From NCBI RefSeq assembly GCF_028389875.1, contig NC_084676.1, positions 9,936,001 to 10,000,000 of the forward strand: a DNA stretch of 64,000 nucleotides. The letters are read 5' to 3'. The notes under the pieces were generated by a model that made no database searches, was not told the origin of the DNA, and was given only the letters and a program-made list of their open reading frames with translations. Source of the stretch: Rhea pennata. Its lineage: Eukaryota > Chordata > Aves > Rheiformes > Rheidae. This document shows positions 37,661 to 48,091 of this stretch, piece after piece (the first letter of the stretch is position 1; each line of letters opens with the position of its first letter). The translations under genes and the position numbers were made by a program.

Positions 37661-38281
37661 GAAGTTCCTGCAGGTTTTGCTATTGCAGCTGTAAATCAAA
37701 AGAGCAACTTGTAAGCGGGCCAGTTCTCCAGGGGAATAGCATTTCCTAGCCATGCAATGGTTTGCAGGACTGTAGCCCGGACTGTCATCGGCAGCGCGAC
37801 CCCTTTGCTGGTGCAGGCGAAGAGGATGACTACCGGGTGTCCGAGGTGTCAAGCCACGTGCGGCTCTCTGGACTAGTGCTCCTACCTGGCCGATCCCTCC
37901 TGCTGTCTCTGGATAAGAGCCAAGAAGGATTTGAATTGATATTTTTATTCCCATGAGGAGGTCAGTTTATCCCTGGCTTCCTACTTTTATTCTTTATGAT
38001 GATATTTGTTTTAATTTGTCCCCAGTGAGGTGTATGAGTGTCCGGCACGACATGGCTCAGGCTGTCCCCAGGACGTGCTATTGCTGTCCCTCATCGGACA
38101 TGTCCCCCAGCCATGCTACTGCTGTCCCCGTTGGACACCCCTCTCTCGGCAGCGTGGCCCTCAGAGGGGGGTTACAGCCCTTGTGGCCACTCTGACGGGG
38201 CCCAAGCACCGGCGATGCTCAGGGCTGGGGGCGAAGGCGGGTGGGCAGCAAAGCCGGGGGCTGGTCCCTGGCTGGGAGAGG

Positions 38282-38326
38282 AGAGCAGAGCAGAGCAGAG
38301 CAGAGCAGAGCAGAGCAGAGCAGAGC
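38282..38326 (+). repeat. (AGAGC)9 microsatellite
   Basis: Nine perfect copies of a 5-nt unit. Confidence 0.97.
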
Positions 38327-39001
38327 GGATGCTCTTGGTCCAGGTCCCGCGTTGCCAGCAGAGCCGCTCTCGTGTTATTTTCATCACTAAGGGGGGTCGC
38401 GGGCCTGAGCTTCGCCAGGCTGCGGCGGACGCAGTCTGAGTCATGCGCCCGGCCCCGGCGAGGCTCTCGGCCAGCCGAGGCGGGATGTTGCTCCGTCTCG
38501 GCCACTTCCAGCTCCCCGCCCCACAGGAGCGCTCCGACCCCGGAGCGCTGCGGAGACCCCGCTGATTAGAGACGTCTCACATTCCTCCCTCCGCCAAAGG
38601 GATATTTTATCAGCATTTTTTTTTCCTGCAGACTATTTTCTTTTCATGAAAACATTAAATGGTCTGCGAGATAAGGAGTAAATTTATAGCAGTTCACACC
38701 AAAGTAGCCAAGACACTGGCAAGGAAAAATGCCGTCCGTCCCGCTACCCGCCTTCCCGCGCCAGGTCCCCACCCCTGCCGCTTCCTCTCATTCTCTCCGA
38801 AGGCTCCTGGCTCCCACGACAAGCGGGGCCATCCCGGCTCTCCCAGCCCCGCCACGGGCTGCCAGCGAAGCCGCCGGCAGGCCGTGTCGCGGCGGAGTTC
38901 ACAGAGGAGATGCCGGCACGTTCCCGCTGGCTACCACCGCGGCGCCTGGGGATGCACGTGAGGGGCAGCAGGCAGAGCCAGGGCACGGTGCTGAGCCTGG
39001 C

Positions 39002-39150
39002 GGCACCGATCCTGCTGCGCAGTGTGATATGGTTCCCGCTGCCTGGGGCGATGTGGATCCCGCTGCCCTGGGTGATGGGCATCCCGCTGCCTGGAGCGAC
39101 GTGGATCCTGCTGCCTGGGCTGATGCTGATCCCAGCACCCGGGGTGATGC
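39002..39150 (+). repeat. 24-bp minisatellite, about six copies
   Basis: Units starting at 39026, 39050, 39074, 39098 and 39122 are 24 nt long with the core GATcCCGCTGCCTGGG. A diverged copy precedes them at 39002 and a partial one follows. Because 24 is divisible by three, every frame shows an 8-residue repeat, such as WGDVDPAA on the + strand. Confidence 0.9.
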
Positions 39151-39599
39151 AGCAGTCCAACGGCTAGTGGAGATGGAGCCTGGCTCTGCACTCTGTGCAG
39201 GTCACCCCCTGCCTCAGGCTTCAGGATCCAGGCTGTCCGAAAAATGGCGTCAAAAATGGTCAGAAAATGGGTGGATGTTAAAGGGTGATTCCAACGTCTT
39301 GTCACAAGCCTGGGGGACCATGGTCCTGGCTGCATCTTGGAAAGTCATCAGGAAATGGGGGCTTGCTTTGAAGGGGGCCAACCTGGAGTCCTCTGCTGAG
39401 AATACAGCGCCGGTGGCCCGTTGTGGCCTCTAGCGGTGTGCTGCCGGGGAGGCCAGCTTTCATCCACCCGGAAAGCATGAGCCCCAGCAGGTCCCGGCGC
39501 TCAGCACCGAGCCTTCCTGCCAGGAGCACCGGCCTGCGGGCACAGCTGTGGGGTGCCCTGAGCAAAGCCCCTTCCCTCCTCCTCCTCATCCTCCAGGAA

Positions 39600-41010
39600 A
39601 GCTCCCCGTGTTTAACGCTGGCCCCAGCAGCGCTCGGCGGGGGGGCCCTGGGGCTCGCCGGCCGGCAGCGTTTAACCTCCCCGATATCGGTGGTAACTTT
39701 CCCTCGCTGCCCCCGGTCCGCCGGCCCCCACACGGCGGTGCTGAGGGTCGGCAAGCTCTGGGGGGCTCGGAAAGCCTTTCGCTGGCTGCACCGATTTTCC
39801 GCACGCCCCGCGTGGCGCCGGCTGCCCGGCAGCGCGTCCTCCCGGGCCGGCCGAGCCGCGTGCCCGGGGCTGGGCCGGCGGAGCCCCTGGGGCCGGTGAG
39901 GGACGGGGCGCCCCGCCGGCCGCGGGAAGGGACAGGGAGGGCGGCAGGGGGACGAGGCGTGGGCGGCCGGCCCGGCGCGGCCGAGTGCTCCCCCCGGCGC
40001 GGCCGCCGTGCCCCGGGGCGGCGGGGGGCCGCGCTGCAGCCGCCGGCGAGCGCGGGCGAGCCTCGGTGGCTAATGCCTTCAGCGTGTACGGAGCACACCA
40101 TATGCTGGGAAACAAAGCGGGCTCTGTGCTAGGAAAGCTCCGTTTCCCCACTCTCCTCCTCCCGCCCCTCTCCCCCCTTCTCCCCTTCCCCCGGCGGCGG
40201 CGGCGCGGGCTGCGAGCAGCGGCCGGCCGAGGAGAGCCGCCGGGCACCCGGCCGGGGGCAGCGCGGCAGCCGAGGGCAGTGGCGCCGGCAGCAGGTACGG
40301 GGCACGGCGAGGGGCAGGAGGGTGCCCGGCGTGTCCCCCCCCCCAGGAGAGCAGCCCGGCGCCAGGCCCCACAGCCTGGGCAGCACCCCGGGGCGCCCGC
40401 CCGGCCGCCTCGCGCCTCCGCGGGCATCGCCGGGGCCGTCGCGCCGGGCGGCGGGATGCTGCCGGCTGGTCCCGGCAGCGGCGTCGTGGGGCAGGACGTG
40501 CAGCGCCACGACGGGGCTCCCCGCGGCCCCGGCGGCTGCGGGCAGGGCGCCGCGCACGGGTGGCAGCTTTCGCTAACGCCGCAGCGACGGCAGGGGCTCG
40601 GCCCCCCGCTCGGCCCCGCGCGGGACGCGGTGCCTCCCCGGCGCAGGCACGGCGAAGGGAGGGAGCCACGGGGTGCGGGGCGGCTGCACGGCCCTGCCGC
40701 ACGCCCCACACTGCCGCCGGGGCGCCGGGGCTGGCGGGAGCGGCCCTCGGCCGCCGCGGTCCCGGCTCTGGGCTGCTGGACCCGCGAGCGCGCAGGGGCA
40801 AGCGGCAGTGGGCGGGAAGGGGCAGCGCGGCTCCCTGCGTGGGGCAGCCGTGGGCCCGGCGGTGGGGCAGGGCGGGGGGGGCCGAGAGCCGGGCGCAGCG
40901 CGGAGCCGCGCAATCTGCAGGGCTCCCAAAGGGGTTAAGAGAGAAAAGCGGAGAAAGAAAACAGCACTGGGAGAGAGCGGCGCGGTCGGGGCTGCTCGCG
41001 CCGGCTCGGC
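39600..41010. promoter_or_regulatory. CpG island in the spacer
   Basis: About 1.4 kb of very dense CG. Candidate promoter for an untranslated upstream SYNPO exon (inference). No TATA box. Confidence 0.35.
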
Positions 41011-41063
41011 TGCGGCCTCGGTGTGTTTGTTCCTACTGCACACGCGGGTTTGCCGGACTGCTG

Positions 41064-41213
41064 AACACACATGCATTCCTCTCTCACGCACACGTGCACA
41101 CACACATGCATTGCTCTCATGCACATGGTGCACACACACACTCACACACATGCATTGCTCTCTCATGCATGTGTGCACACACACACAGCTCTGTGTCTCT
41201 CGTGCATGCACAG
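41064..41213 (+). repeat. CA-rich minisatellite-like repeat
   Basis: Imperfect copies of a unit around CACACACATGCATTGCTCTC, recurring about every 40-60 nt with (CA)n between. Confidence 0.85.
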
Positions 41214-44200
41214 CACCATCCTAAAACGCTTCCCCGCAGCACCCTGCCTGCGCAGATACACCGCCCCGCACGCACGCCGCCTGTCCATCTCCCCGCGTGG
41301 GGCCTCCCCGAGGCGCGCTGTTCGGGGGCCGTGCCCCTCGCCGCCCGCGCCCCACGTCGCCCGCGCTCCTCGCCGCCCGCGTCCCACGCCGCCCGCTTCC
41401 CACGCCGCCCGCCTCTCCCGCAGCAGCAGGGTGGCCAGGCTCAGGCTGGCGGCAGCGCTGCAGCCTCGCAGCGCCTGGCCGTGCCGGGGCGAAGCGACGG
41501 CTCGTCCCGCTCGCCCAGCCCCAGCCCACCCGTGCCGGGCGGGCTCGCAGCCGTGGGTGCGCCGCCACGACCAGGACGGGAGCAAACCCTCGTGCCAAGG
41601 CCGGCAGCCCGCAGCGGCGCCGGGGCCGAGGCCTGAGCCGGGGCATGTGTTGGGAGCTGGCTGCTTTCCTGGGCTGGAAAGGAAACTTCCCCGCGACACT
41701 TTCTGCTGCTCCCAGACCGTCCCACGCGCTGCTGGAAATCGCTGCCTTCTCCCGGGGCCCTAGAGCAGCCTTTTGCCTGTCCCGGACTTGTCTGCGCGTG
41801 CGTTCATGCGGCCGTTGGGGTCCCGTCCAGGCTCGGAGCCCCGGGGCCGGGGCAGCGGGTGCCCGGGGCGTCCCCCCCGCCGAGCCTCGGCTCGCCAGGC
41901 TCCCCGGCTTGAGCCGATCGGGGGGAGGCTGCTTTACCCTCCCCCCGAAACGTGGCACCTCCCAGCGCGGGGCCTTGGGGGGCACCAGCTCACGGCGCTG
42001 CTGCTGCCTCTGGACACTGGCCCGGCTGGGAGCATCGGCATCCCGGCGGCGGGGAGGAGGGGGGGGCATCTGGGAAAGCTCTCCTGGACCCTGACGTGGG
42101 CTGGAGCAGAGAGGGGACCATCCGGGGCTGGGGGGGGGGGGATGATGACACATGCTCCAGCTGTCTGTCTCCCCGGCTCCAGCAGCCCCGCGTTCACTGA
42201 GGTTGCTTGAACTGGCTTTTCAAGCCGCTGTGGGTTTCGCTGCCTTGGCTAGCGGGTCGTGTCTTACGTCTGCCGCGGGAGGCCGAGCTCCCCGGGGCCG
42301 ATGTGGCTGCAGGAGGAGCCTCCGTTCCCGCCGCGGGGCGGCTGTCCTGCGCTCCTCACCGAAACAGCTTTCTGTCCCCACCTGGGAACGGGCAGCACAG
42401 CAAAACCGGCGGCAAAGCCAACAGCAAGAGCCCCAGTCGCCCAGCGTAACGCAGCCCCGACCGTGCTCTGCTCATTGCGGCGACGAGTGGGATTTTGTTT
42501 AATTAGCTAGCATTCGTCATCACCCCCACCCCCCCCAGCAAATGTTCGGCAGCGTCGCCTGGGAGAGTCGTGAAGGCTCGGTTGTGCCAGGCCTCCCTCT
42601 GGCATCTGCTGCCAGATATCTGCTGAAAAACCTGGCTGTGGGACTGGCTGTGCCTGCGAGCCGGTGGCTCGCGATCGGGCCGCAGCACGTGTGCGGCACG
42701 TCTGCATCCCGGGGCAGCCGAGGGGCCGCGCCAGGCGTTGGGGCTGGAAGCTGGCCGTACCCGTACAGGTCAAAGCCAGCTCGCTCCGGCGTCCCTCGGG
42801 TCTGTTTGGCAGGGACGGGGAGCGTGGCGCAGCACTGGCCATGGGAAGGCCGGATCGCTGGACCCAACCTGGCCTGAGCGTCCCCCCACTGCCTCCCCGC
42901 GAGCAGGGCTGGGGCCAGAGCGGCGACTCTCTGGCTTTGACCTGAGCGTCCCAGGGGCTGGAGCAGGGGGAGCAATCCCTGCACGCTGCAAACCCCTGCA
43001 GCAAATCAGCCCCAACGCGCGTGCCGGCTTTATAGCAGCAGGGCTGGGTCTCCCTGCCTCCTCTGCCACTGGCTGTGCCCGCGCCCGTGAGGCCCCGCTC
43101 CCCTCCGTCCTCGCCCCCGCCAGCCCGCGGGAGAGCAGAGCTGCGGTGCCCCCCGCGCGGGGCAGCGAAGCAGCCCCCTGCCCAGCAGGCTCGCCCCAAC
43201 CAGCCCGAGGCTCCTGCTCCGGTTCAAGCTCTCCGCGCTCCCCGGGCCCGTAGCCCCCGGCTGTGAAGCTGTGGCAGCCTCGCGTTTCCTTTTGGCATCC
43301 CGTTTTCACAGCATGGGTCGCTCCGGGTACGCAGGCACCTCGCTCCCACAGCCTGGGCTTCAAGATCTTCTCTCTTGGTCTGTAGCTACCCTTTATATTG
43401 CACTTGAGCCGAGAAAGGCTGAGCTAGAATTTCATCCTCAGCTCCAGCTGATAGTCCCTGTCTCCCCAAGCAGTGGTGGTGGCCCTGGGTGTCCCACCGG
43501 CACCTTGGCCTGAGGTCTCCAGCGCTCAGCAAACCTGGTGCTTCATGCCCAGAGCTGCACCGCGAAGCCTCAGGGTAATTTTCGCAGCTGGGGTGGGGCT
43601 GTGGCTGTCCTTGCGTCCAGGAAACACCGGTCCAAAAGTCGGCTCTGTCCTTGCCAGGTCCAAGATAAGCAAAGGGAGGAACGGGCTGGGACCTGCCCTG
43701 CGTGGCCACTCCTCGCCGCAGCAGTGCAGCCTGCGGCCGGGCAAGCCGCTGCCCCTCTCGTGGCGCAAAGCTGATGGTCTGGATGTGGCCACCAGTCCAG
43801 GCAGCCCCGAGAGGGAGGGCGTGAGGACAGCTGGACCTCTGGACCCAGCCCGAAGGGCTCAGTGCAGGTCTGCCAAGCGGAGTGGCACGATGAGAGACAT
43901 TTGTGTCGGGGTAGAAAAGGCGTTTCAGCCTGGCCAGCCTTGCCAGCCCGGCCCCTGCAGCCAGCGTCCAGTCCCTGCTTCTGGAGCGCGGTGGGGGAGG
44001 GAGGGCAAAGCACGGTTCGGGTGCCCGAGGTGCCCTGTCCTCCCTCCTCCTGCTTCCTTGCATTGCTTCCTCCGCTGAATCAGAAAACGTCCCTCGGTGC
44101 TGGCGAGGCCAGGGCGAACGGCCCCGCGCCGACCGCGGGCTCTGCTCCCTGCGGCAGTGGGCCGTGCCATGCCATGCCAGGCCGTGCCGTGCCGAGGGTG

Positions 44201-45064
44201 CACCTCGGCGCGGGCGCCGCTGCCGGGCCAGCCACCCCGCGTCCCCATGGCCGCTGCGGGCCACGAGGGCTGCACGGGGACAGGCGTGCCGGAATGTTGT
44301 TTTTTCCACCCCAGTTTCCTCCCAAGTAGTAAATCAACGCAGCGAAAGGCTTTTGTTTTCCCAAGCGCGCAGCAAGCCGCCAAGGCCGGCCCTGCCCCGG
44401 CGTGCTGACCGGAGGGAGCGAGGGCGATGCCAAGGAAAGCAGGGCCAGCCCCTGCCCGCCCGCCGCCTTCCGCCTCTGCCTCGCCAGGAGGGGCTGGGGC
44501 AGCGCGGAGCGGCCCCCCGCCCCCGTTGGAGCCGTGGTGGGACCTGCTGCCTGGCGGGGGCACGCTGGCGTCCCCTCGCCGCTTGCTCCTGGAGCGGCCC
44601 CGCGGTCCCGCCGAGGGGTGCTCGTGGCGGCGGGGACGAGCGGCGCGCCAGCGGGGTTTGCAGCGCCTCTCTGCAGCAGACGGCTCGTCGGCGAGCGCCG
44701 GCAAGGTCCCCGGGGAGCCTGGAGTGCAATATTGGGTTGCAACAGATGTGAGAGCGGCCAGGCACAGGGTGGCCCAGGCGCGGCTCCAAATGCCGCTCGG
44801 TGACAGCTTCACCGCGGTGGCATCTCCCGTGTCAGCTGCGGAGGCAGCTCCCTTAAAGAAACCCGGGTCCCCCGGGGGTGCCGCCTGCACCCCACGGGGA
44901 CAGGCCCGAGCGAGGCATTGGCCATGCGCTCGGGGGTGCTGCAGGCTCCCGCTGCTCCCCAGGGCCTCGGGGACACCTGCTGCAGCCACCGCGCAGACCC
45001 GGCCGCCCTCGCACCCTTCCGTTTCGGCCAGGACATTCAGTCGCTGGCACACCAAAGGTGTAAA

Positions 45065-45080
45065 CCCCCCCCCCCCCCCC
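45065..45080 (+). repeat. Poly-C run (16 nt)
   Basis: Uninterrupted C homopolymer. Confidence 0.93.
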
Positions 45081-45805
45081 GGGTATACGTTGCCACTGGT
45101 CTATTTTGGAAAGGGAAGGAGCCGATCTTGTGACTGGAGCTGGGGACTGAAAGTCTGGACGGCTGGATCCTCTCTGAGTGACAGCAACCTGCTGCGTGAC
45201 CTTGGGCGAAACCCGAGAGCCCCGTCCTGGTCCCGGCGGGCGGCCGCACAGCGCGTCGCACCCCTCCGCCCCCGCCGGCCCCCGGCCCACGCTCCCTCTG
45301 GGCGCCCGGGCGCCGGGCAGCGATGGGCGCAGCGCCTGCGCTCGGGTGCCGCGCGCCCCGCTCCGGCTTGCAGCCCGCAGCCACCTCCCTGCTGCCCCGC
45401 GTGGGGCTGCAGCCGTGCCGCTCGGGCCCCCTCCGGCGCCACCGCGGCCCCCGAGGGCCCCTTCGTGCGGCGCAGCACGGCGCAGCACGGCGCGGCACGG
45501 CCCGCCCGGGGGCTTCGGCACCGGGGGACCCCGGGGAACCGCGGGCGGACGGAGACGTGAGGAGGGCTTTCTGCAGGCTCCCCGGGATCGGCAGCCTGAA
45601 CGCCTGCCAAAAATATTTGTGTGGGAGGCGGAAAGTTAACTTTAGCTTTCCTTTCTCGGGGGGCAGTGGCAGGGTGTGAGAAAGGCGGGCGAGAGGTGGC
45701 GGGGAGACTTGCTGTACATCAGGCACAGGCGAGTAGGCAGGGAAAGACAGCAGAGAGCAGAAGGTCTTCCTGCCGCCAGATTTCAGTGCTTGGTGAATTT
45801 AGGTC

Positions 45806-45832
45806 TTTTTTTTTTTTTTTTTTTTTTTTTTT
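45806..45832 (+). repeat. Poly-T run (27 nt)
   Basis: Uninterrupted T homopolymer in an otherwise GC-rich stretch. Confidence 0.93.
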
Positions 45833-46411
45833 CCCCTCTTCCCTCCCTTGGCACTGGTTTGCAGCATGCACATTTCTTAGAAACACTACAGGCTCTTCTT
45901 GTAGGGACTCGCTGCGGCGCGCCGCTGCCGGGGAGCGCGCGGCGTCTCCAGCCCGGCGCCCCGGCGGCAGCTCCTGGGGGACCCGCGGGGACCCGGCGCT
46001 CCCCCAAACCGCCGGCCCGCGGCGGCCACGAGTGGGGCAGCCTCGCCCCGGGGGGGACACGGCCTCGCCCCGGGGGGGACCGCGGCCGTGCGCGCGAGGA
46101 GCAGCTCCGCCAAGCCCCGCTCCTGCCCGGACCGCCCCACGGGCTCCCCGCGGATGCTGCAAGCAGGGGCAGGGGGGGAGGAAAGGCTCAGCCCCGGGGC
46201 CCGCCGCGGCCCTGCCGCCCTCTGCCCGGGACGGGAGCGGGGCTGCAGCAGCCGGGCGGCTCGGGGGCGCAATCGTCTGAGCCGGGCTGCGCGCGCCGTT
46301 ATTTTAGGAAACTTTCCCTTTGTCCTCGTTTGAGATAAGCCAGTGCCGAGAACTTGCCAGGTTTCTAAGGAAAGATGTAGGTGGCTTCTCGCAACTATCA
46401 GGGCTCTGAGT

Positions 46412-46419
46412 TATATAAA
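46412..46419 (+). promoter_or_regulatory. TATA-like box, candidate SYNPO promoter
   Basis: TATATAAA in the context GAGTTATATAAAGAGCAGGG, a good match to a TATA box. It lies 1.2 kb before the SYNPO N-terminal coding exon on the same strand. A transcription start near 46445 would give a leader of about 1 kb, or a leader spliced at 47504. Confidence 0.3.
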
Positions 46420-46782
46420 GAGCAGGGCGAGAGGCTTTTTTTTAGCGAGAAACGCTGAAATTTGTCCCCCCAGTGTTGAATAATTGCAGGCAGAGCAGAG
46501 CGGCAGGACGGATTTCAGGCATGGTGGAAGATTTCCTTCAGGAGCTTGCAAAAACCGCGGTGTTTCGTTTGGGAAATGCCCAAGGGTCCGTTGGACGTCG
46601 TCGCGGCAGCGCTTTCGCAGTCTGCTCTCAGGGCAGCCTGCCTTTATCTCTAATGAGAAATTTCTGAACAAGAACGGGAAAGTTTACGTGGACAAACTGA
46701 GCGATCCTCAGACGAGATGGCAGGAGGCGTGCCAGGCTGAGTGAGGCAGCGCGCGTTAACCTGAAGCCGTTTCCGCTCACTT

Positions 46783-46793
<11 letters not shown>

Positions 46794-46815
<22 letters not shown>

Positions 46816-46820
46816 AAAAA
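46794..46820 (+). repeat. Poly-A run (27 nt) after (CA)n
   Basis: A short CACACACAC tract runs into 27 A residues. Confidence 0.93.
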
Positions 46821-47637
46821 GCTTGCAAAAATTTCGGGTGTTTGGCTGGGTGAAGCCAAGCGCTTTTCTCCCAGTCCGGGAGGCAAACGCGCCGCGGGCC
46901 GCGGCGACGAGCTGCTCTGCCGAAGGGGCTCTGTGCGTCGGGGGGCTGGCAGCCCCCGCGACGGCGCGGCGGGGAGCGGGGCCCGGCTGCCCCGAGCGGA
47001 GCGGCCCCGGCGCACTCATTGCACAGGAATTTCCCCGCTGCGTGCGCCGTAAGCCGTATCCTGCCCGCGAGCGGTGACCCGGCCCTCTGCTCTCCGAGCC
47101 CTCTCCCGTCGGCTGGGCCGCCGCGCGTTGTGCTCGGCAGAGGCGAGGGAAGTGACTCTGCCGCGCGCATCGCTCGCGTTAGACCCGGCCTCGCTCCGCC
47201 GGCCCGGCGCCCCGGGGCTTGCTGCGGCGGCAGGAGCCGGGGCTCCCGGAGGCCGTGAGCGGACGCCACCGGCACCGGCAGAGGCTGCTTTGCTGAACCA
47301 GTCTCCGGGCTGCTGGGGCTCCTCCGGAGACCTTCCTGGCACGGCGAACGGGCCTTGGACCCAACGCTCCCGCTTTGCGAAGCGCCCGGCCCCCTTCGCC
47401 CCCGCGTCCCCGCCGGCTGCAGCGCCCCGCTCGCCGGCATGACCGGCGCTCGGCCGCCGGTCCGTGCGCGCCCCGATGCTCACGCTCTCCCCTCCTGTGC
47501 TCAGGTCCCCGGAGACGCTCCGTCTGCCCCTGTGTTTCTGGAAAGGAGAAATCCCGGGAGAACGCTCCTCAGCAACGCAGCTCCGGCCCGACCTGCGCCG
47601 GGCAGAGCTGCGGAGGAAGCCCAGCTGGCTGGGCAGG

Positions 47638-48091
47638 ATGCTCGAGGCGCCGCCGCGGCAGCCACATCTCCAACCTCGGCCTGGCGAAGCCGGTCAAAAT
47701 CCACGCGCCGCTGGGAGCGCCGAGGCAGATGCAGGAGGAGGACGTGGCCGCTCGCGGGAGGGAGGGAAGAGGGGAGAGCGAAGGTGCCGGTGGCTCGGCG
47801 AGGTTTCCCCTCTCCACCGACCAGAGCAGGAAGAAAAGGTTGAGCCGTCGGGCGGAAAAGTGAGCGGGCGCTCCCAGCTGGAGCCGGGCGGGCTCGGTGG
47901 AGACACGCCGGGCCCCGGGCTCGGCGGCGGCGCTCCGGCATCGGCGGCTGAGCCCGCGCCTCGGAGGAACCGCCCCGGCGCTGAACTGCCCCCCGCTGCG
48001 GCCAGCCCCGCGGCTGGCCCGGGCCAAGAGTGGAAAGTGGTGAAGATCCAGCGAGTCCTCGTCTCTCCCGTCTGCCAGCCGAGGAAAGCAA
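47638..48091 (+). CDS. SYNPO: SYNPO N-terminal coding exon (start uncertain)
   Basis: The exon ends in QEWKVVKIQRVLVSPVCQPR and KA, followed by a good donor (GTAAGC at 48092) in phase 1. That is the phase needed by the acceptor at 57546, and the join reads RKASLSRSASLSEKE. Human synaptopodin has QDWDVVK at a similar distance before its RSTSLTEKD block, which supports the exon. The start at 47638 (A at -3) gives 151 residues, close to the human segment of about 136. An upstream in-frame ATG at 47476 would give 205 residues. An acceptor-like site at 47503-47504 may begin the exon. The middle is low-complexity Gly/Ala/Pro/Arg. Confidence 0.6.

Larger units (their letters stand above)
41225..47450. 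other. CpG-rich spacer upstream of SYNPO
   Basis: Mostly GC-rich, with CG-dense cores at 41230-42350, 43000-43250, 44100-44720, 45200-45560, 45900-46290 and 46850-47450. A short array of CCGCCCGC-type units lies at 41335-41415. No coding exon was recognised. It contains the homopolymer runs and the TATA-like site listed separately. Confidence 0.6.
26321..47470. other. NDST1-SYNPO intergenic spacer
   Basis: About 21 kb without any coding exon I can recognise on either strand. It is a mosaic of CpG-dense blocks and AT-rich islands. Long open frames exist here only because GC-rich DNA lacks stop codons. They show low-complexity Ala/Pro/Arg/Gly content and overlap one another in several frames. 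The 3' part must include the SYNPO promoter and any non-coding SYNPO exons. Confidence 0.7.

Noticed and set aside
38729-39433. 234-codon + strand frame containing the octapeptide repeat
   Set aside because: The open frame is explained by GC content and by a minisatellite whose period is divisible by three. There is no conserved domain.
39672-40938. Frames of 317 and 413 codons on opposite strands
   Set aside because: Mutually overlapping antisense frames in a CpG island, with low-complexity products.
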